A stretch of 64,000 bases of DNA from Tanypteryx hageni (GCA_028673005.1 CM054116.1:17865840-17929839), one strand, 5' to 3'. Counted from the first letter of the stretch, positions 11,922 to 25,557 are shown. Notes: generated from the letters alone by a model not told the origin. Made by a program: numbers and translations.

Positions 11922-13811
11922 TGTTACTTCTAGGGAATCCCGAGGCCACTCTCCCTTGCCGTAAATCTTATATGATATACGTAGCTAGATACAATTATTA
12001 CATACAAAATGAATGTTTATTTATTAAAAATTACGCGAGACAACTTTTATATCAGTTCTTTCCTGAGATTTGTTCAAGTATCACATAGTAGAGTTGCTTA
12101 TTTTTTAAAGCAGAATTAATATCCGTGCCGAAATAGCTTAAATAACTGATTTTTATAACATAAAAAAGATTTTATTCCTCTTTTCAACAATGCCAAATGC
12201 TAAAACCATACTGACAAGATCAATGCTTTTAAATGGGAACTGATATCGTATATATTACGACTGCATTGATTTAGTGCTTTTAATGGGAATTTATGGCGTC
12301 ATATTTGAATCGTTATTTTCAAATTGCATTTCAAGTATAGTTTACGCTCAAATAATTAATTCGGAGAAAAATTAGTCAATTAGTGTTTCCAATATGTCAT
12401 CTCAATTAAATACGATCTCGGCTACTATCAACGGATTCCCATGAAATCGCCGATTTCCATCTCCTGCAATACTTTTATTTGTTAGGAATATATGTATTCG
12501 TTCCCTATAATTGACAGCGAAATTTGTTTCTTCATTTACATATGAAATTAAGGAATTAAAACATATCCAAGAAGGTACAATAAGAAAACTTCTATAACAA
12601 TTTTTTAATTTCGACCAGAATATAATCGTCAACTTCTTCCTCATTTAAATACCTATATGTCCTTTATGATTCTCTTCAACTGAACATTTGTATGCATCAA
12701 TTTAGTCAATTTTTACTTATTTTATTATAACAACACTTTCCATGTTATACAAACAAATCATCTATCGCCAAATCGATTTCAAAGTCCGGGAACACGTTTT
12801 GTTTCATAGGTTTCACTATAAAATATTCACGTGACAAATTAAACCCACAGAATCAGCCTTTGCATGGGATGGGTATTGTTAAGCTAAATTTGACTATATC
12901 TTCAAACGTGTTTCCACCGGTTGCTTCCCTAGAGCGTGCAATTCCTGCCCAAGGTTTAAATTTTTTTGATATTCATGAACACATAATATGATGCAGTTTC
13001 TTCAACTGGAAATCGATTCGAGTGAAATAACTATCTTTTAAAAGTTATTCCATCGATTGTTTATCATGATTATTTGAAAAAAGATACAAAGTTAGTTAAC
13101 TACTAACTAAGTTAGTCGCCGATAAAGGATGCAAGAAAATTTATTTATTTGGGCAAAATATGGGAAGACATGAAATATTGCGTAACATCAAGCATTACAA
13201 TTTAAATTAACTTGGTTTCATTACTTGATTTTATTCTCAAATCTTCCTCACAATTGTCTATCTTGACTTAAAAACCCGAGCAACCCCGGATAATTTCAGA
13301 TAGCATATTATATTTTCTAAATAGGTTGGCCTGTCTTCAGTTGAATTTTGAAAATGTGCACGGTTATTTTACACAAATAAATATCCTGTAGGATCAGGTC
13401 TATAGGGATAAGAAAAGCGGTATCTTAGAGGAAATCGCTATTTTAAAGATTTGCTTGATAGAGTTTTTACTCATAAATCTATTTAACTGAATATTTTTCT
13501 GTTGGAAAAATATTAACTCTAGTTAATTTCAATAAGAAGGTAGGTTAATTTTAAGGCGTTTTTCTTATTTGGTTTAATAAACAAATGAATTAAAAATATA
13601 CCATTTCATTATGTTTTGTGTTGTATTGAATTTTATTTGCTTTGCCATAGTACACATCCTTATTTGTATATTTTTACGAGCTCCATGTTACGTTTTGTAG
13701 CCAATGGAAGTAATGAAAATGAATTTCGTATAGAAATATTTCTCATTAACAGCAATAAAACTCTGTATATATATATATTACACATTAATTAAATAAAAAC
13801 GAAATTAGATC
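11922..13811. other. AT-rich unit interior, no recognised gene
   Basis: Shared with C at 22,055-23,938. It includes an 80-codon minus-strand frame at 12,402-12,644, identical in C, with no recognised domain. I see no promoter, RNA gene or transposon end. Confidence 0.4.
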
Positions 13812-15052
13812 CAGGAATTGATGAAGTGGATGATCAACTTGAGATCTATGATGTCGCTTCAGAAGTTAGTGAACATTTTAATATTGGATTGTGTAAGGGT
13901 AGATGAAAGGCCACAAAGTATGATTAGTGAATTTAAATATGAAATCTTGAGCAAATGCTGGACATCTTCACCGACTTATGACTTTAAGCATGATGGTGAA
14001 AATATTCGAGCTTTCCGTCTACCGTTGCTTACTCAGCATACTCCCTGGTTAACTTATTCTACACTTTTAAAGGCTGCTCTATGTCAAGTATGTATCCTTT
14101 TTTCCTCAAAGGGCGAATAGGGAATTTCGATATTCTTTCATTAATACAATAAATTTCATGAAACCGCAAGTTCCCATGACAAAACCCACTGTCATAAAAC
14201 TTCACAAACAGAAGTCGATCACTTTATTTCAATAATGAAAGAGAAAAGTGCTTCGAAACAAATGCTGCAAAACAAATTAGTTGCCGATGCAAAAGAGGAA
14301 AATAGAGCAATACTGTATTCAATAAGTATTGTATTGATATTGTATTACGAGGTAAAACTAACAATTAAGGAAATCTTCAATCTTTCGGATTGAGGCAAGT
14401 GATGAAACAAAAGCATTTAATTACTTGTAATGCAAACGCTAAATACACATCTATGAGAACTCGAAATAAATAATAGAAATTTGTGGGTGTATTTTGAGAG
14501 ATGATTTAGTTGCTGCAGGAAATGCATTCGAAGGGATTTCCATTTAGACCGAAGAAATGACTGATATTGGGGGAATAGTACAATTATCATCAATAGGGGT
14601 TATATTTCCCAAGTTTATCACTGGACAAACTCGTATTCGCGAATAATTTTTCTTGGGTTTATTCGGATATCAGATCGCAGTGCAGAAGGAATTATCAGAG
14701 AGATATTAATTAATTTAAATTGCAAATGGCAATTTTAGTTGGTCAGGGATATGATGGATATTCTGCAATGGTTGGAAAGCAAGAAATTATATCTTTACAC
14801 TCAAAAGCAATGTTTGTTCATTGTTCTTCCCATCGTCTTAACCATGAAGTGCATGATTTTAATGGCTTGAGTGAAATCTGTATCACAGTTGGTACTATTA
14901 AGGCAATTATTAAAAATTTTCGGGAAAGGTCATATAGGAGGGCTAAAGTAGCAAATATTCCGATGTGTGACTTGATAGTTTATTCGTTATGCAGACGATT
15001 TTCATGTGTCAAAAAAATATCTAACTTATTTGAATTACATCCTTGTGAATGA
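13812..15052 (+). pseudogene. Decayed hAT transposase, TTF zinc finger/DUF4371 (ZMYM1-like), copy B
   Basis: In several frames the order of a ZMYM1/P52rIPK-like hAT transposase can be read: an acidic lead (DDQLEIYDVASEVSE), FKYEILSKCW, the TTF-finger region with HTPWLTYSTLLKAALCQVC, then EENRAILYSISIVLILYYEV, and near 14,720-14,960 GQGYDGYSAM followed by FVHCSSHRLNHEVHD, matching the DUF4371 GQGYDGA..M and HC.aH.LNL motifs. Frameshifts and stops occur throughout, and the C-terminal dimerisation domain is missing. It ends shortly before copy C starts at 15,329. Confidence 0.8.
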
Positions 15053-15599
15053 GTAATGAATAAGAAAGAGCGAAATATGAGATAAATATACGGATTTTTC
15101 CCGCAATAAAATAACCAATGTTAATTGCACTGGCTTTGCTTGCAACAACTTCTACCTTTTTCTAGTGCACCATGTGAAGCCACTTTGTGCCATAGCCATC
15201 AAAAAATGATTAGTATATGAAGTGACAAACTTCCCCATCCTTGATTCCATGGCCTAGCATTGGGTATGTTTAGTCACAGAGCAAAATCGCTTTATATGGC
15301 GAATGGTTAAAAATGTGTCTATGACTAAATTTGAGTTGTGTGCCAAAAGGGTGAATTTAATTAGCAAATGGAAGAATGCGGTTGTGCTTGGGCAATATTG
15401 CTGCCATTAATTGAATCTAATATATAAAAATGACTTCGTAGTTGTCATCGGTGGGTGGAAAAGTGGAACTGTAATGCTATTTTTAACTAATTTTCTGAGA
15501 AGCTAGAAGATTGATATTTAATACGAATGTTCGGTTCTTAAAGTAAAAGTCATTTGCAAAAACATAATTCCAAACTAGACCTGGTTCGATCCCTGAGAA

Positions 15600-16116
15600 T
15601 GATTTCCATTCCCCATAAGTTAACATGGAAAAATGGATATTTCAACCTGCAAGCTTATATTCTTTTATTTATTAAAATTCTTTTTCTAGTAATGCAAATA
15701 TTTTTTAGATTCGTCGATATAGTAGACTGTGTGCAGATGAAGTCATATTCTCTCAACTTTTATTGAATGCCTTTTTGTGCCAATGAGCAGTCTGCTTGAA
15801 TAATTTCACATATTTTGTCCGATAATCTAGAAACTTATTGCGGTTTGGGTCCAGTCTTCTTCCGTGTTAAATCAACTTCTTCCATATTTTCCTCAGCTTC
15901 GTGTATTCTCCTCATTAGTTTGTACACAACAGACAAAGATACGCCCAAGTTTTTTGCCATTTTAACCGCTGACTCACCTTGTTCTCTCATATTTTTAAAT
16001 ACATCAATTTTTTCGTCGGTTATCGAGGTTATTTTCTTTCTTGTTCTGGAAACTACATCATTTAGTTCACTCTGTATCCCATTTTAATTTACTACTTCCT
16101 GAGAGTTTTCTTCCAT
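15600..16116 (-). pseudogene. Tc1/IS630-like transposase N-terminus, decayed (copy C)
   Basis: Same remnant as 4,500-4,924 but more complete. After SLTQKGIQ-stop it keeps KLREYDFICTQSTISTNLK and NICITRKR, which corresponds to the second helix-turn-helix and the following basic patch of Tc1-like transposases. No DDE catalytic domain is present. Confidence 0.6.
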
Positions 16117-16174
16117 TACAGGGTAGGGTTAGTATTGTTTATAATTATCAATAATCTATAATCTATAATTCACG

Positions 16175-16355
16175 ATAATGTGTTTATAACTACTGATAGT
16201 TTGTTTATAACTACTGATATTTTGTTCATAACTACTGATACTTTGTTTATAACTGCCAATAATGTATTTATGATTACCGATACTTGGTTTATAACTAACA
16301 ATAATGTGTCTATAACTTCCGATAATGTGTTTATAGTATCCGATAACGCAGCGCG
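16175..16355. repeat. 21-bp minisatellite (copy C)
   Basis: Same array as 4,983-5,140 with one additional unit (TAACTACTGATAGTTTGTT), a direct record of repeat-number change since the copies diverged. Confidence 0.85.
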
Positions 16356-18300
16356 TTCAACCAGGCCTAGGAAACACTTCAGAAAAAGGTTGTACCGCGT
16401 TACGCATTGAAACTAATGTAGAGGACTCGATCTATACCAGCGACGTCATACTGTTGCACTACGCATTTTATGCTGCGTCTGGTTGTAACGCAGTGTTTCT
16501 CATGCTGTAAGGTTTTACTTGAAGTCGAAGTCCTTCATTAATTCTAACCAGCACAAAACGCCAGCCATCGGAAGATGTACGTCAATGTATTTATATCGTA
16601 CTTTCAGTTATTTTTTTGCAGTACGAAATGATACGTTGCCGAGGATAATATTTAGCGACTAGCAGTTAATTATGAGGAATTCATTAAATTTACTAGTGTG
16701 AATTCTTCTTTTAGGATATTATGTTTCATTGAGAACACTCCGCGGAGGTTTTCCCTTCCTTGTGTAAGATCACTTCGGCAATTAACGCTTCCTGCTACAT
16801 AGAGCAATACTTAACTATCAAAAACTTTCGCAAATCATCAGTGACGCAGACACGACTCAATTCCTTTGCTATTTTAACAAATGAATACCAAAACGCAAAG
16901 TTATTAAATGTTGATAAATTGATTTATGTCTATATTTTAATTAAAGGCGGAAAATGAAGGATTTGCCAAGGGCGCTAAAAACACTCCCTACGGCTGTGCA
17001 TATAGACTCATATAGACTATATATTTACTCAACCATCGATGTAAAATACATTTTTATTAGACTTATTCAAAACAACATTTATTTTTTCCGTAAATAAATA
17101 CATTTTTATTGTACAACAAATATTCATTTTACAGTGAATTTTGATGCAGCGACGTGAGATGGCCTGAAAAAAATGAAAAAGAAAATTAATCATTTCGTAA
17201 TAAAATAAAAATTCTAATATAATTTCAATGACTCGTTTAACCTTTAATCATAATTTTTCTCTCCGCCGTCTCTCATTACAATACTTTGTATCTTTCTTAA
17301 AAATGACAATCGGTTATAAATCTTTGATTTGCGAGTCGTCCATTTACAGGGGATAACAGGAGAGAGTTTTCACTGAATTTTCTATTCGTATCTCATTTTG
17401 AGGAGACGTATTTTTATTATGAACTTGAAAAGGAATTATTTTAAACAAACCCGAACGCACTCCGTAACCACAACTATCATCCCTCATTCGTTTCTTCCCC
17501 AATGGAGATTATTAAATTATTTTAGTGCTTTTTGGAGATACATGTACCAAAAAGTGTAGTTTTAATGCGTTCTTTACCAACTAAGTGACAGCAGCGGTAC
17601 GCCTTATGGGTATGACGCCACCGTCCGTCCGTATCTTTAATCCCAGAAACCACTTTCCGGATTTTAGTTAAATTAATTAAACTTGTTAAAATTAATCAAC
17701 GCAATGTGATTTTCAACTGCATCCATCAATTATAACTTCCAAATTAAATAATCGTGTACTCGTTTCTTCCGTCAAGCAACAATTTGCTACCGTATTTTTC
17801 TCTCTCTGGCTCCTATACGATATGTTCTGTAAGTTATTTATCAAAACATTTATTCGCATAAAGAGCAACATTTCCCACAAAGTCGTCCGCGGTCTATATA
17901 ATAACATTTTATATATTCAAAGAAAAATTTCTAGAAAATCCCAGTCATAATATCACATATTTTGTTTACATCTATCGCTACGAAAATTATATCGGCGAGC
18001 GACAATTTAATGGTGATTTATTTCGAAAAGGGCATCTCGCAGTTTCGGAACTAAACATCGACAAAGGTTAAAGTGAGAAGGACATTTTTTTCTCGAAGAC
18101 GTTCTATTGAATCTTTTTATCGAAAAATATTTCACCACGGTGATATCGACATTCCAATTCGTACCGATTGTAAAATAAATAGAGTTTTTGCACATTTACT
18201 TTTCCCCCTCCTTTGTTCCATTTTATTCCATTTAATTCTCAATCGCGAATTTCACTGCAACTCTTTTCTCATCTTTAAAATTTTGATATTTCGAACTCAC
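16356..18300. other. Unit interior, no recognised gene
   Basis: Counterpart of 5,250-7,780 with the 680-bp deletion joining AGCGACAATTTAA to TGGTGATTTATTTCG near 18,010. No gene recognised. Confidence 0.5.
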
Positions 18301-18702
18301 ACTTGAGTTATCCGGATGGTTGCATCGGAGCACGCCTTGCTACCCTCGAAGATGTAGCCCGGTCCTTGAGCTCTGAAACCGATGTAAAAGGTGTTGTTAT
18401 CGTTTACGGCGAAGCTATCGCCAGCGTAGCGCTGGGTGCTGCTGCCGGTAGCTGCTGCGTATGATGGCGCATGGCAATCCGACGTTTCGATCCCAAAGAT
18501 CTTCTTCAGGGATCGATACGTCGCACTGGATGCAGCTTCGGGCGCCGCCTGCGTAGGAAGGCACGTGCCAGCCTACGCAGGCGGCACCGGAAGCCGCATC
18601 CAGTGCGACGTCGTCGTTCTCTCCATCATCTTGGCAGGGTTTATACATCGGGTTCAGAGCCAAATTCTCGGCGGAGGGTACCAACCCCTTAATGTTTCCC
18701 TT
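18301..18702 (-). pseudogene. Coding-exon remnant split by a 94-bp palindrome (copy C)
   Basis: Third copy of the exon block, again 402 bp with acceptor-like and donor sites at the same places and the palindrome at 18,518-18,611. One residue differs in the downstream frame (GPGYIFEG instead of GPDYIFEG). The frame is still open. Confidence 0.5.
18518..18611. repeat. 94-bp fold-back palindrome (copy C)
   Basis: Same ends and length as in A and B. Confidence 0.85.
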
Positions 18703-19258
18703 CTAGGAGTAGAGGCTGGACGTACTCCCACATTTCCAGTGGAATTTCATCTAAAAGCAAAATAAATGAAATCACCTGTATTAACCGCGATTAAATAACC
18801 ATATTCTCGAGTAACGCCGGTTACTAAATACGTAAATATAAAGTGGAAAATAATTTCGAGGGCTTTCCCACCATTACTGATTAAAGTATTCTGCAATACT
18901 TACATGTTTCTATGAAGTGTGTTATCAGGAAGCCATCCCACGTCGCCCAAATACTGTTTTCTAACTTTCGATAAAAATTTGAAATTTTCCTCATCCCCAG
19001 TCGATAAATAAAGCAAATATATTTTTTTAATTTGAAAAGTACACTGTTTATAATTTTGAGAATTTTGTCGTTAAATACAGCATCCAGCAATATATAAGTG
19101 ATAAGGGATACTTTCAAAATTTTGATTATCTCAATCGTTATGAAAATACGGAGAAGCGTCAATGAAACAATGATGGTCTTGGATTTGACGTTGTAGAGGG
19201 CGCCCTGTGGGAAAAATAAGAGTGGTACATCGTGACTATCATGATAACATAAACGGAG

Positions 19259-19462
19259 TTATGGTGATCTAAGATTAAGAATGAGATCAAGAATGAGTGA
19301 ACATGAAAAACACATAAATGAATCTCGGAAGTCAATCAGGGGCACCACTTTACTGGTGACAAAAAATGAGCTCTCCGTCATATCTCGAAGAGTATTGGTC
19401 ATATCAAAAAGGTTTTCAAACAGATCCTGTAGAACTAGTACAGTATTTCGTTCCGTATACAT
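19259..19462 (-). pseudogene. ZBED-type hAT transposase scrap (copy C)
   Basis: Counterpart of 8,739-8,942, 67 codons with one substitution (LQDLFENLF instead of LQVLFENLF). Confidence 0.35.
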
Positions 19463-20698
19463 TTTTATGGTAGGAGTGGCCGTTATCGGGAAACAAATAA
19501 TTTGTAATTCGCTCTGAAGTTAGAGAAATTCACGCAGAGCTGCCTAATAGTTGTCAACGTAAACAGTCTTGTTGGTTACGGAAGTAAATCTGCTATATGT
19601 AGCTACATAAATACATTTAATTAAATGGGTTATCTAAGATGAAGAAAGAACGTAAACGTAAATATTACAACTAATGATCTGATGTGAGGTGGGTACGTTT
19701 AAAATAATTGTCGATTGTTTGGTTGATTAAAACTGATTAGAAAATAAATACCTGCGTAAATATTAATTGAATATTTACCTGGAATCATTTCTTCTGTATC
19801 GTTTTGCAGTATGTACTAAATAAAATTACGTAATGTGTTTATTAATGCACCAAGTCAGGAAGTGAAGTGATTTTTAGTCGACGGAGAGATAAAATAGGAT
19901 CGTGGTGTTTTGCAGTTCTATGCCGTGCGTTCGTTCAAATCGTATCGTTTAGTTTCAAACACTATATCGACCGAGACGCGCCTATTTGTGATACACTTTC
20001 CTGACTTGCTTAAGCATCGATTCGGTAAAGACATAAGTACTAGATTAACTCGCACGAGAATACTTGCTCCTTGCATTGAAATGGGATCGGGAATGAATGA
20101 CATTAGACCCTGCCACAATGTTAGTTTCATCTCCTGACTGTGCTACGAAAATTCTTATGCAGGCTTCATAATTGCGCCACCGGTCTTCGAAAATTACCAT
20201 TATGCTCGCAGCGATTATTTTTGCGATAGTTTTCTGCTAAGGACCTCCGAACATGACTAAAAATGTCCCCCACGCGGTGAAAATAAAACGGTATACCCCC
20301 GAGATCCGCTGATATCAATTAGTGCACTCCATGCAAATGATAGGTCACGTCTCTCGATTTCACTGCTGCTTTGCTTTACGCTTACCTTTCATCCGTGTGC
20401 AACACTTACAAACGAATTGCATTTTATGGCGTATTTTATGTCAAATAAAACCGAGAACCTAAAACGTTTACCTCTTAAACCCACATCTCTGTAAAAAAAA
20501 GCTTGACCTATGCAATCCAACTTTCTCCAGGTCCTTCCGAAAAAAATCATACGAGACTGGAACAATGTCGTCAGCTACTAAGCTACAAAACGATAACTAT
20601 TATAAACATTATTTTTTCTATTACCTTGATATTTGGTTCCATTCTGAGAGAAGCGAATGATTTACGCCTTAGTCCCATATCGTTCTATCGCAGTAGCC

Positions 20699-20712
20699 GT
20701 TGCCTAGACAAC
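20699..20712. promoter_or_regulatory. X-box-like RFX motif (copy C)
   Basis: GTTGCCTAGACAAC, identical to copy B. Confidence 0.4.
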
Positions 20713-21534
20713 CGAGCGTCCCTAACAATGCAATTCACGAGAAACAAAGAGAGAGTATTATTGCGCCGTCATTAAATTAATTCCGCGGGATTGAAAATTT
20801 TCCTATTTGTCGCATTGTAAAATTATTTGATGTCATAAGGAATATTATTCTAGATTTGAACTTTAATAGACAAAGTAATACACCAAGTAAAAAGGTTTAA
20901 TGGCAGATAATAAAAACAGCTGAAATTAATATATCAGTTTATTAGCACTTAAACGATTATTACAATTAAAAGAACACATCTACATAATGAACGTACAAAA
21001 CGGGAATTCGCTATGGAAAAAACAAATATTATGTATCTGATGAAATTCAAAATATCCATTACATTTTCATTTAAAAATACAAACATTCTCACTTCCATAA
21101 GATATATGTGCATGCAATCAGAAAGGAAAATTATATATGTACATTGAAATGGGTTATTGGCCATTATTAATATCCATTACATATTTAATAAAAAACACAA
21201 ATCATTCGCAATTCCATAAGGCATGAACCTGTGTTATCAAACAAAGGTAAATTGTGTAAATTGAAATGGGTTATTTACCATTATTAATATCCGTTACACA
21301 TTTCAAAATCTAATGTGGCCACCACATGACCTTCTCTATGCCAGTAATATTTCTAACAAATTCCTAATAGGTTATATGATAATAAATATTTCAAGGAACT
21401 GCGAGACGGATTTAAAGACTTGACAAAGAAAAGAAATAAACTCAAACCATCGCCTTCTAATTTTGGCTATAGCCACAAAGCTCCAACAGTTAAAAAAATA
21501 AAAAGGAGCGTTCATAAGACGTAAGTGTAATGTG

Positions 21535-21735
21535 TTTACAATAGTCGCCGGTAGGTGGAGTGGTGGGGTAAGATAAAAAAATATGTCATAAACATATCTC
21601 TTAAACGATGCATTATATGGGGAAATGTTTTAAACGAACTTCGTACAAAATTAAATTTGCTACAACGTTTATTCCAGTACGTTTTTACATTCATCAAATA
21701 TTAAAGCAAATATTTCGAAATTACGGATAATAGAT
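21535..21735 (+). repeat. Dispersed repeat module (copy C)
   Basis: Counterpart of 11,395-11,600; it differs by a few bases. Confidence 0.6.
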
Positions 21736-21853
21736 CGATTTTAGCTAAATACTAATGACCCGATTTCGCTTAGCGCTTCAATGCGATAATTTGCTTGTTT
21801 ATGTTCGCTAGAGGTATCATCCGATAATACTGAATATTTTTCATAAAATTCAA

Positions 21854-22054
21854 TTAGTTTGATTGTATTTGCTTTTGTCCACTCCATGAGTGCAGATGTG
21901 CGTGTTCACGTAGTTGGTCGAACAACTGAAGACCGACAGCATCGAGCAATGAACAACATGTGTTTGCTGATAGTAGAACAATCTGACCTTGGGCTCGCGC
22001 ATACGCAAAGTGTGTGACAGAAGGCTTCTTTGGCTTCTTCTTTAGAGGGGTCAT
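21854..22054 (-). CDS. Unrecognised 66-residue ORF (copy C)
   Basis: Counterpart of 11,721-11,921 with the same start, stop and length. No known domain. Probably a chance frame in repeated DNA unless a transcript is found. Confidence 0.2.
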   Translation of the reverse strand: MTPLKKKPKKPSVTHFAYARAQGQIVLLSANTCCSLLDAVGLQLFDQLREHAHLHSWSGQKQIQSN

Positions 22055-23938
22055 TGTTACTTCTAGGGAATCCCGAGGCCACTCTCCCTTGCCGTAAATC
22101 TTATATGATATACGTAGCTAGATACAATTATTACATACAAAATGAATGTTTATTTATTAAAAATTACGCGAGACAACTTTTATATCAGTTCTTTCCTGAG
22201 ATTTGTTCAAGTATCACATAGTAGAGTTGCTTATTTTTTAAAGCAGAATTAATATCCGTGCCGAAATAGCTTAAATAACTGATTTTTATAACATAAAAAA
22301 GATTTTATTCCTCTTTTCAACAATGCCAAATGCTAAAACCATACTGACAAGATCAATGCTTTTAAATGGGAACTGATATCGTATATATTTCGACTGCATT
22401 GATTTAGTGCTTTTAATGGGAATTTATGGCGTCATATTTGAATCGTTATTTTCAAATTGCATTTTAAGTATAGTTTACGCTCAAATAATTAATTCGGAGA
22501 AAAATTAGTCAATTAGTGTTTCCAATATATCTTCTCAATTAAATACGATCTCGGCTACTATCAACGGATTCCCATGAAATCGCCGATTTCCATCTCCTGC
22601 AATACTTTTATTTGTTAGGAATATATGTATTCGTTCCCTATAATTGACAGCGAAATTTGTTTCTTCATTTACATATGAAATTAAGGAATTAAAACATATC
22701 CAAGAAGGTACAATAAGAAAACTTCTATAACAATTTTTTAATTTCGACCAGAATATAATCGTCAACTTCTTCCTCATTTAAATACCTATATGTCCTTTTT
22801 GCTTCTCTTCAACTGAACATTTGTATGCATCAATTTAGTCAATTTTTGCTTATTTTATTATAACAACACTTTCCATGTTATACAAACAAATCATTTATCG
22901 CCAAATCGATTTCAAAGTCCGGGAACACGTTTTGTTTCATAGGTTTCACTATAAAATATTCACGTGACAAATTAAACCCACAGAATCAGCCTTTGCATGG
23001 GATGGGTATTGTTAAGCTAAATTTGACTATATCTTCAAACGTGTTTCCACCGGTTGCTTCCCTAGAGCGTGCAATTCCTACCCAAGGTTTAAATTTTTTT
23101 GATATTCATGAACACATAATATGATGCAGTTTCTTCAACTGGAAATCCATTCGAGTGAAATAACTATCTTTTAAAAGTTATTCCATCGATTGTTTATCAT
23201 GATTATTTGATAAAAGATACAAAGTTAGTTAACTACTAACTATGTTAGTCGCCTATAAAGGATGCGAGAAAATTTATTTATTTGGGCAAAATATGGGAAG
23301 ACATGAAATATTGCGTAACATCAAGCATTACAATTTAAATTAATTTGGTTTCATTACTTGATTTTATTCTCAAATCTTCCTCACAACTGTCTGTCTTGAC
23401 TTAAAAACACGAGCAACCCCGGATAATTTCAGATAGCATATTATATTTTCTAAATAGGTTGGCCTGTCTTCAGTTGAATTTTGAAAATGTGCACGGTTAT
23501 TTTACACAAATAAATATCCTGTAGGAGCAGGTCTATAGGGATAAGAAAAGCGGTATCTTAGAGGGAATCGCTATTTTAAAGATTTGCTTGATAGAGTTTT
23601 TACTCATAAATCTATTTAACTGAATATTTTTCTGTTGGAAAAATATTAACTCTAGTTAACTTTAATAAGAAGGTAGGTTAATTTTAAGGCGTTTTTCTTA
23701 TTTGGTTAAATAAACAAATGAATTAAAAATATACCATTTCATTATGTTTTGTGTTGTATTGAATTTTATTTGCTTTGCCATAGTACACATCCTTATTTGT
23801 ATATTTTTACGAGCTCCATGTTACGTTTTGTAGCCAATGGAAGTAATAAAAATGAATTTCGTATATAAATATTTTCTCAATAACAGCAATGAAACTCTAT
23901 ATATATTACGCATTATTTAAATAAAAACGAAATTGGAT

Positions 23939-24495
23939 CCAGGAATTGATGAAGTGGATGATCAACTTGAGATCTATGATGTCTCTTCAGAAGTTAGTGA
24001 ACATTTTGATATTGCATTGTGTAAGGGTAGATGAAAGGCCACAAAGTATGATTAGTGAATTTAAATATGAAATCTTGAGCAAATGCTGGACATCTTCACC
24101 GACTTATGACTTTAAGCATGATGGTGAAAATATTCGAGCTTTCCGTCTACCGTTGCTTACTCAGCATACTCCCTGGTTAACTTATTCTACACTTTTAAAG
24201 GCTGCTCTATGTCAAGTATGTATCCTTTTTCCTCAAAGGGCGAATAGGGAATTTCGATATTCTTTCATTAATACAAAAAATTTCATGAAGCTGCAAGTTC
24301 CCATGACAAAACCCACTGTCATAAAACTTCACAAACAGAAGTCGATCACTCTTTTTCAATAATGAAAGAGAAAAGTCCTTCGAAACAAATGCTGCAAAAC
24401 AAATTAGTTGCCGATGCAAAAGAGGAAAATAGAGCAATACTGTATTCAATAAGTATTGTTTTGATATTGCATTACGAGGTAAAACTAACAATTAA
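23939..24495 (+). pseudogene. Decayed hAT transposase, TTF/DUF4371 type, truncated (copy C)
   Basis: Counterpart of the first half of 13,812-15,052. The TTF-finger region (HTPWLTYSTLLKAALCQVC) is followed in the same frame by ILFPQRANREFRYSFINTK, one base better preserved than in B. It stops abruptly at 24,495 where unrelated hAT sequence joins. Confidence 0.75.
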
Positions 24496-25557
24496 CTGCC
24501 CGATGTCCCTCTGACACCTGAGCCTGTGCTCACCCCCTGGGGCACATGGCTGAAAGCAGCTGAATATTACAGCGAGCATATCCTTCATGTCAAGGAAGTT
24601 GTGACAAATCTAGCCGAGGATGCTGCCTGCGTCACTTCGGCAAAAATGTTGCTAGATGATCCCTCCATTCCCAAGTATTTGGCGTATATTAGATCCCACT
24701 ATACATCCCTTGCGCAGATTATTGCTGAATTAGAGGGCTCAGGAAAACCCATCTACGAAAAAACTGCTATGCTGAATGAAGTGAAACAAAAAATAAAGGA
24801 AGCTCCAGGTGAAGTGGGGGAAAAAGTAAAAGCAAAACTAGAAAAGTTGCTACAAAAGAACTCAGGACTGCAGAGCCTATGTACAGCAGCAGATATACTG
24901 GCAGGAAAATCCAGTGAAGTTGAGTGCAAAATTCCATTTCAACATGTGCCCAAGTTGAATTTCGCCCCCGTCACGTCAGTTGATGTCGAACGTTCTTTTT
25001 CTGCTTACAAAATGATATTAACTGACAAACGCCATAGTTTTGTGGTAGAAAACTTAGAAAAGGTGCTTGTTATTTATTGTGAGGCCAATTACGGGAAATT
25101 TGTGAAATAAACACAAAGAGGTGACAAATTCATTATGGGAATTTCGAATGAAACACGTTGTCAAACACTCTGCGTAGTACTTAAATATATACTTGAATAG
25201 TGTTTTCAGGCAGTATTACTATATGTAATGTAGATAGTATTTTCTCGGTAACGCATGGGATATTAACCATAAGAATAAGTTTCAATGCATAGCAGTAAAA
25301 TATTTTTGTTCTTTGAAAACACAAATCAATAAAGTTTCATTGACGGGCAATTTTTGCGTGCGTGCATGTTTCAGTCTTTTTTCGTGAATTAAAGTTGATA
25401 GTTGACAGAAATGATGTTGTGTTTTACTAGACATAGTTTTTGGAAGTAGTTTTTAGAGCCTATTTCACGTTTTATAAAGCCTAATTTAGGTACTTAAAGA
25501 GCCTATTTTAGTCGCCTAAAACTTAATTTTTAGAACTTAAAAATCCGCGGTCTAGTG
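24496..25557 (+). pseudogene. hAT transposase 3' part plus terminal repeat
   Basis: The frame from LPDVPLTPEPVLTPWGTWLK to YGKFVK-stop (25,107) is the C-terminal half of the hAT protein encoded at 32,467-34,212. It includes the dimerisation domain TSVDVERSFSAYKMILTDKR, where E is the third catalytic residue of the hAT family. The conserved arginine in TRWGTW is proline here. The rest up to 25,557 is the element's 3' non-coding end, finishing in CCGCGGTCTAGTG. The N-terminal half is absent, so it cannot act alone. Confidence 0.9.

Larger units (their letters stand above)
4171..14368 (+). repeat. Unit copy B (direct)
   Basis: Copy B matches copy C in the same orientation from GAGTTGTGTGCC at 4,171 to ACAATTAA at 14,368, and its 5,250-10,545 part matches copy A in reverse. 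Compared with C it has a SINE insertion (10,691-10,949), about 680 bp at 6,813-7,491 that C lacks, and a 33-bp loss near 4,555. The B-only tail, 14,369-15,328, continues the decayed hAT transposase and ends where copy C begins. Confidence 0.95.
15329..24495 (+). repeat. Unit copy C (direct)
   Basis: A second direct copy of unit B, offset 11,158 bp at its left end. It lacks about 680 bp present in B (B 6,813-7,491) and the SINE, but keeps a 33-bp piece near 15,710 and one additional minisatellite unit. It is cut at 24,495, where the hAT/palindrome block begins, so the second half of its DUF4371 hAT gene is missing. Confidence 0.95.
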
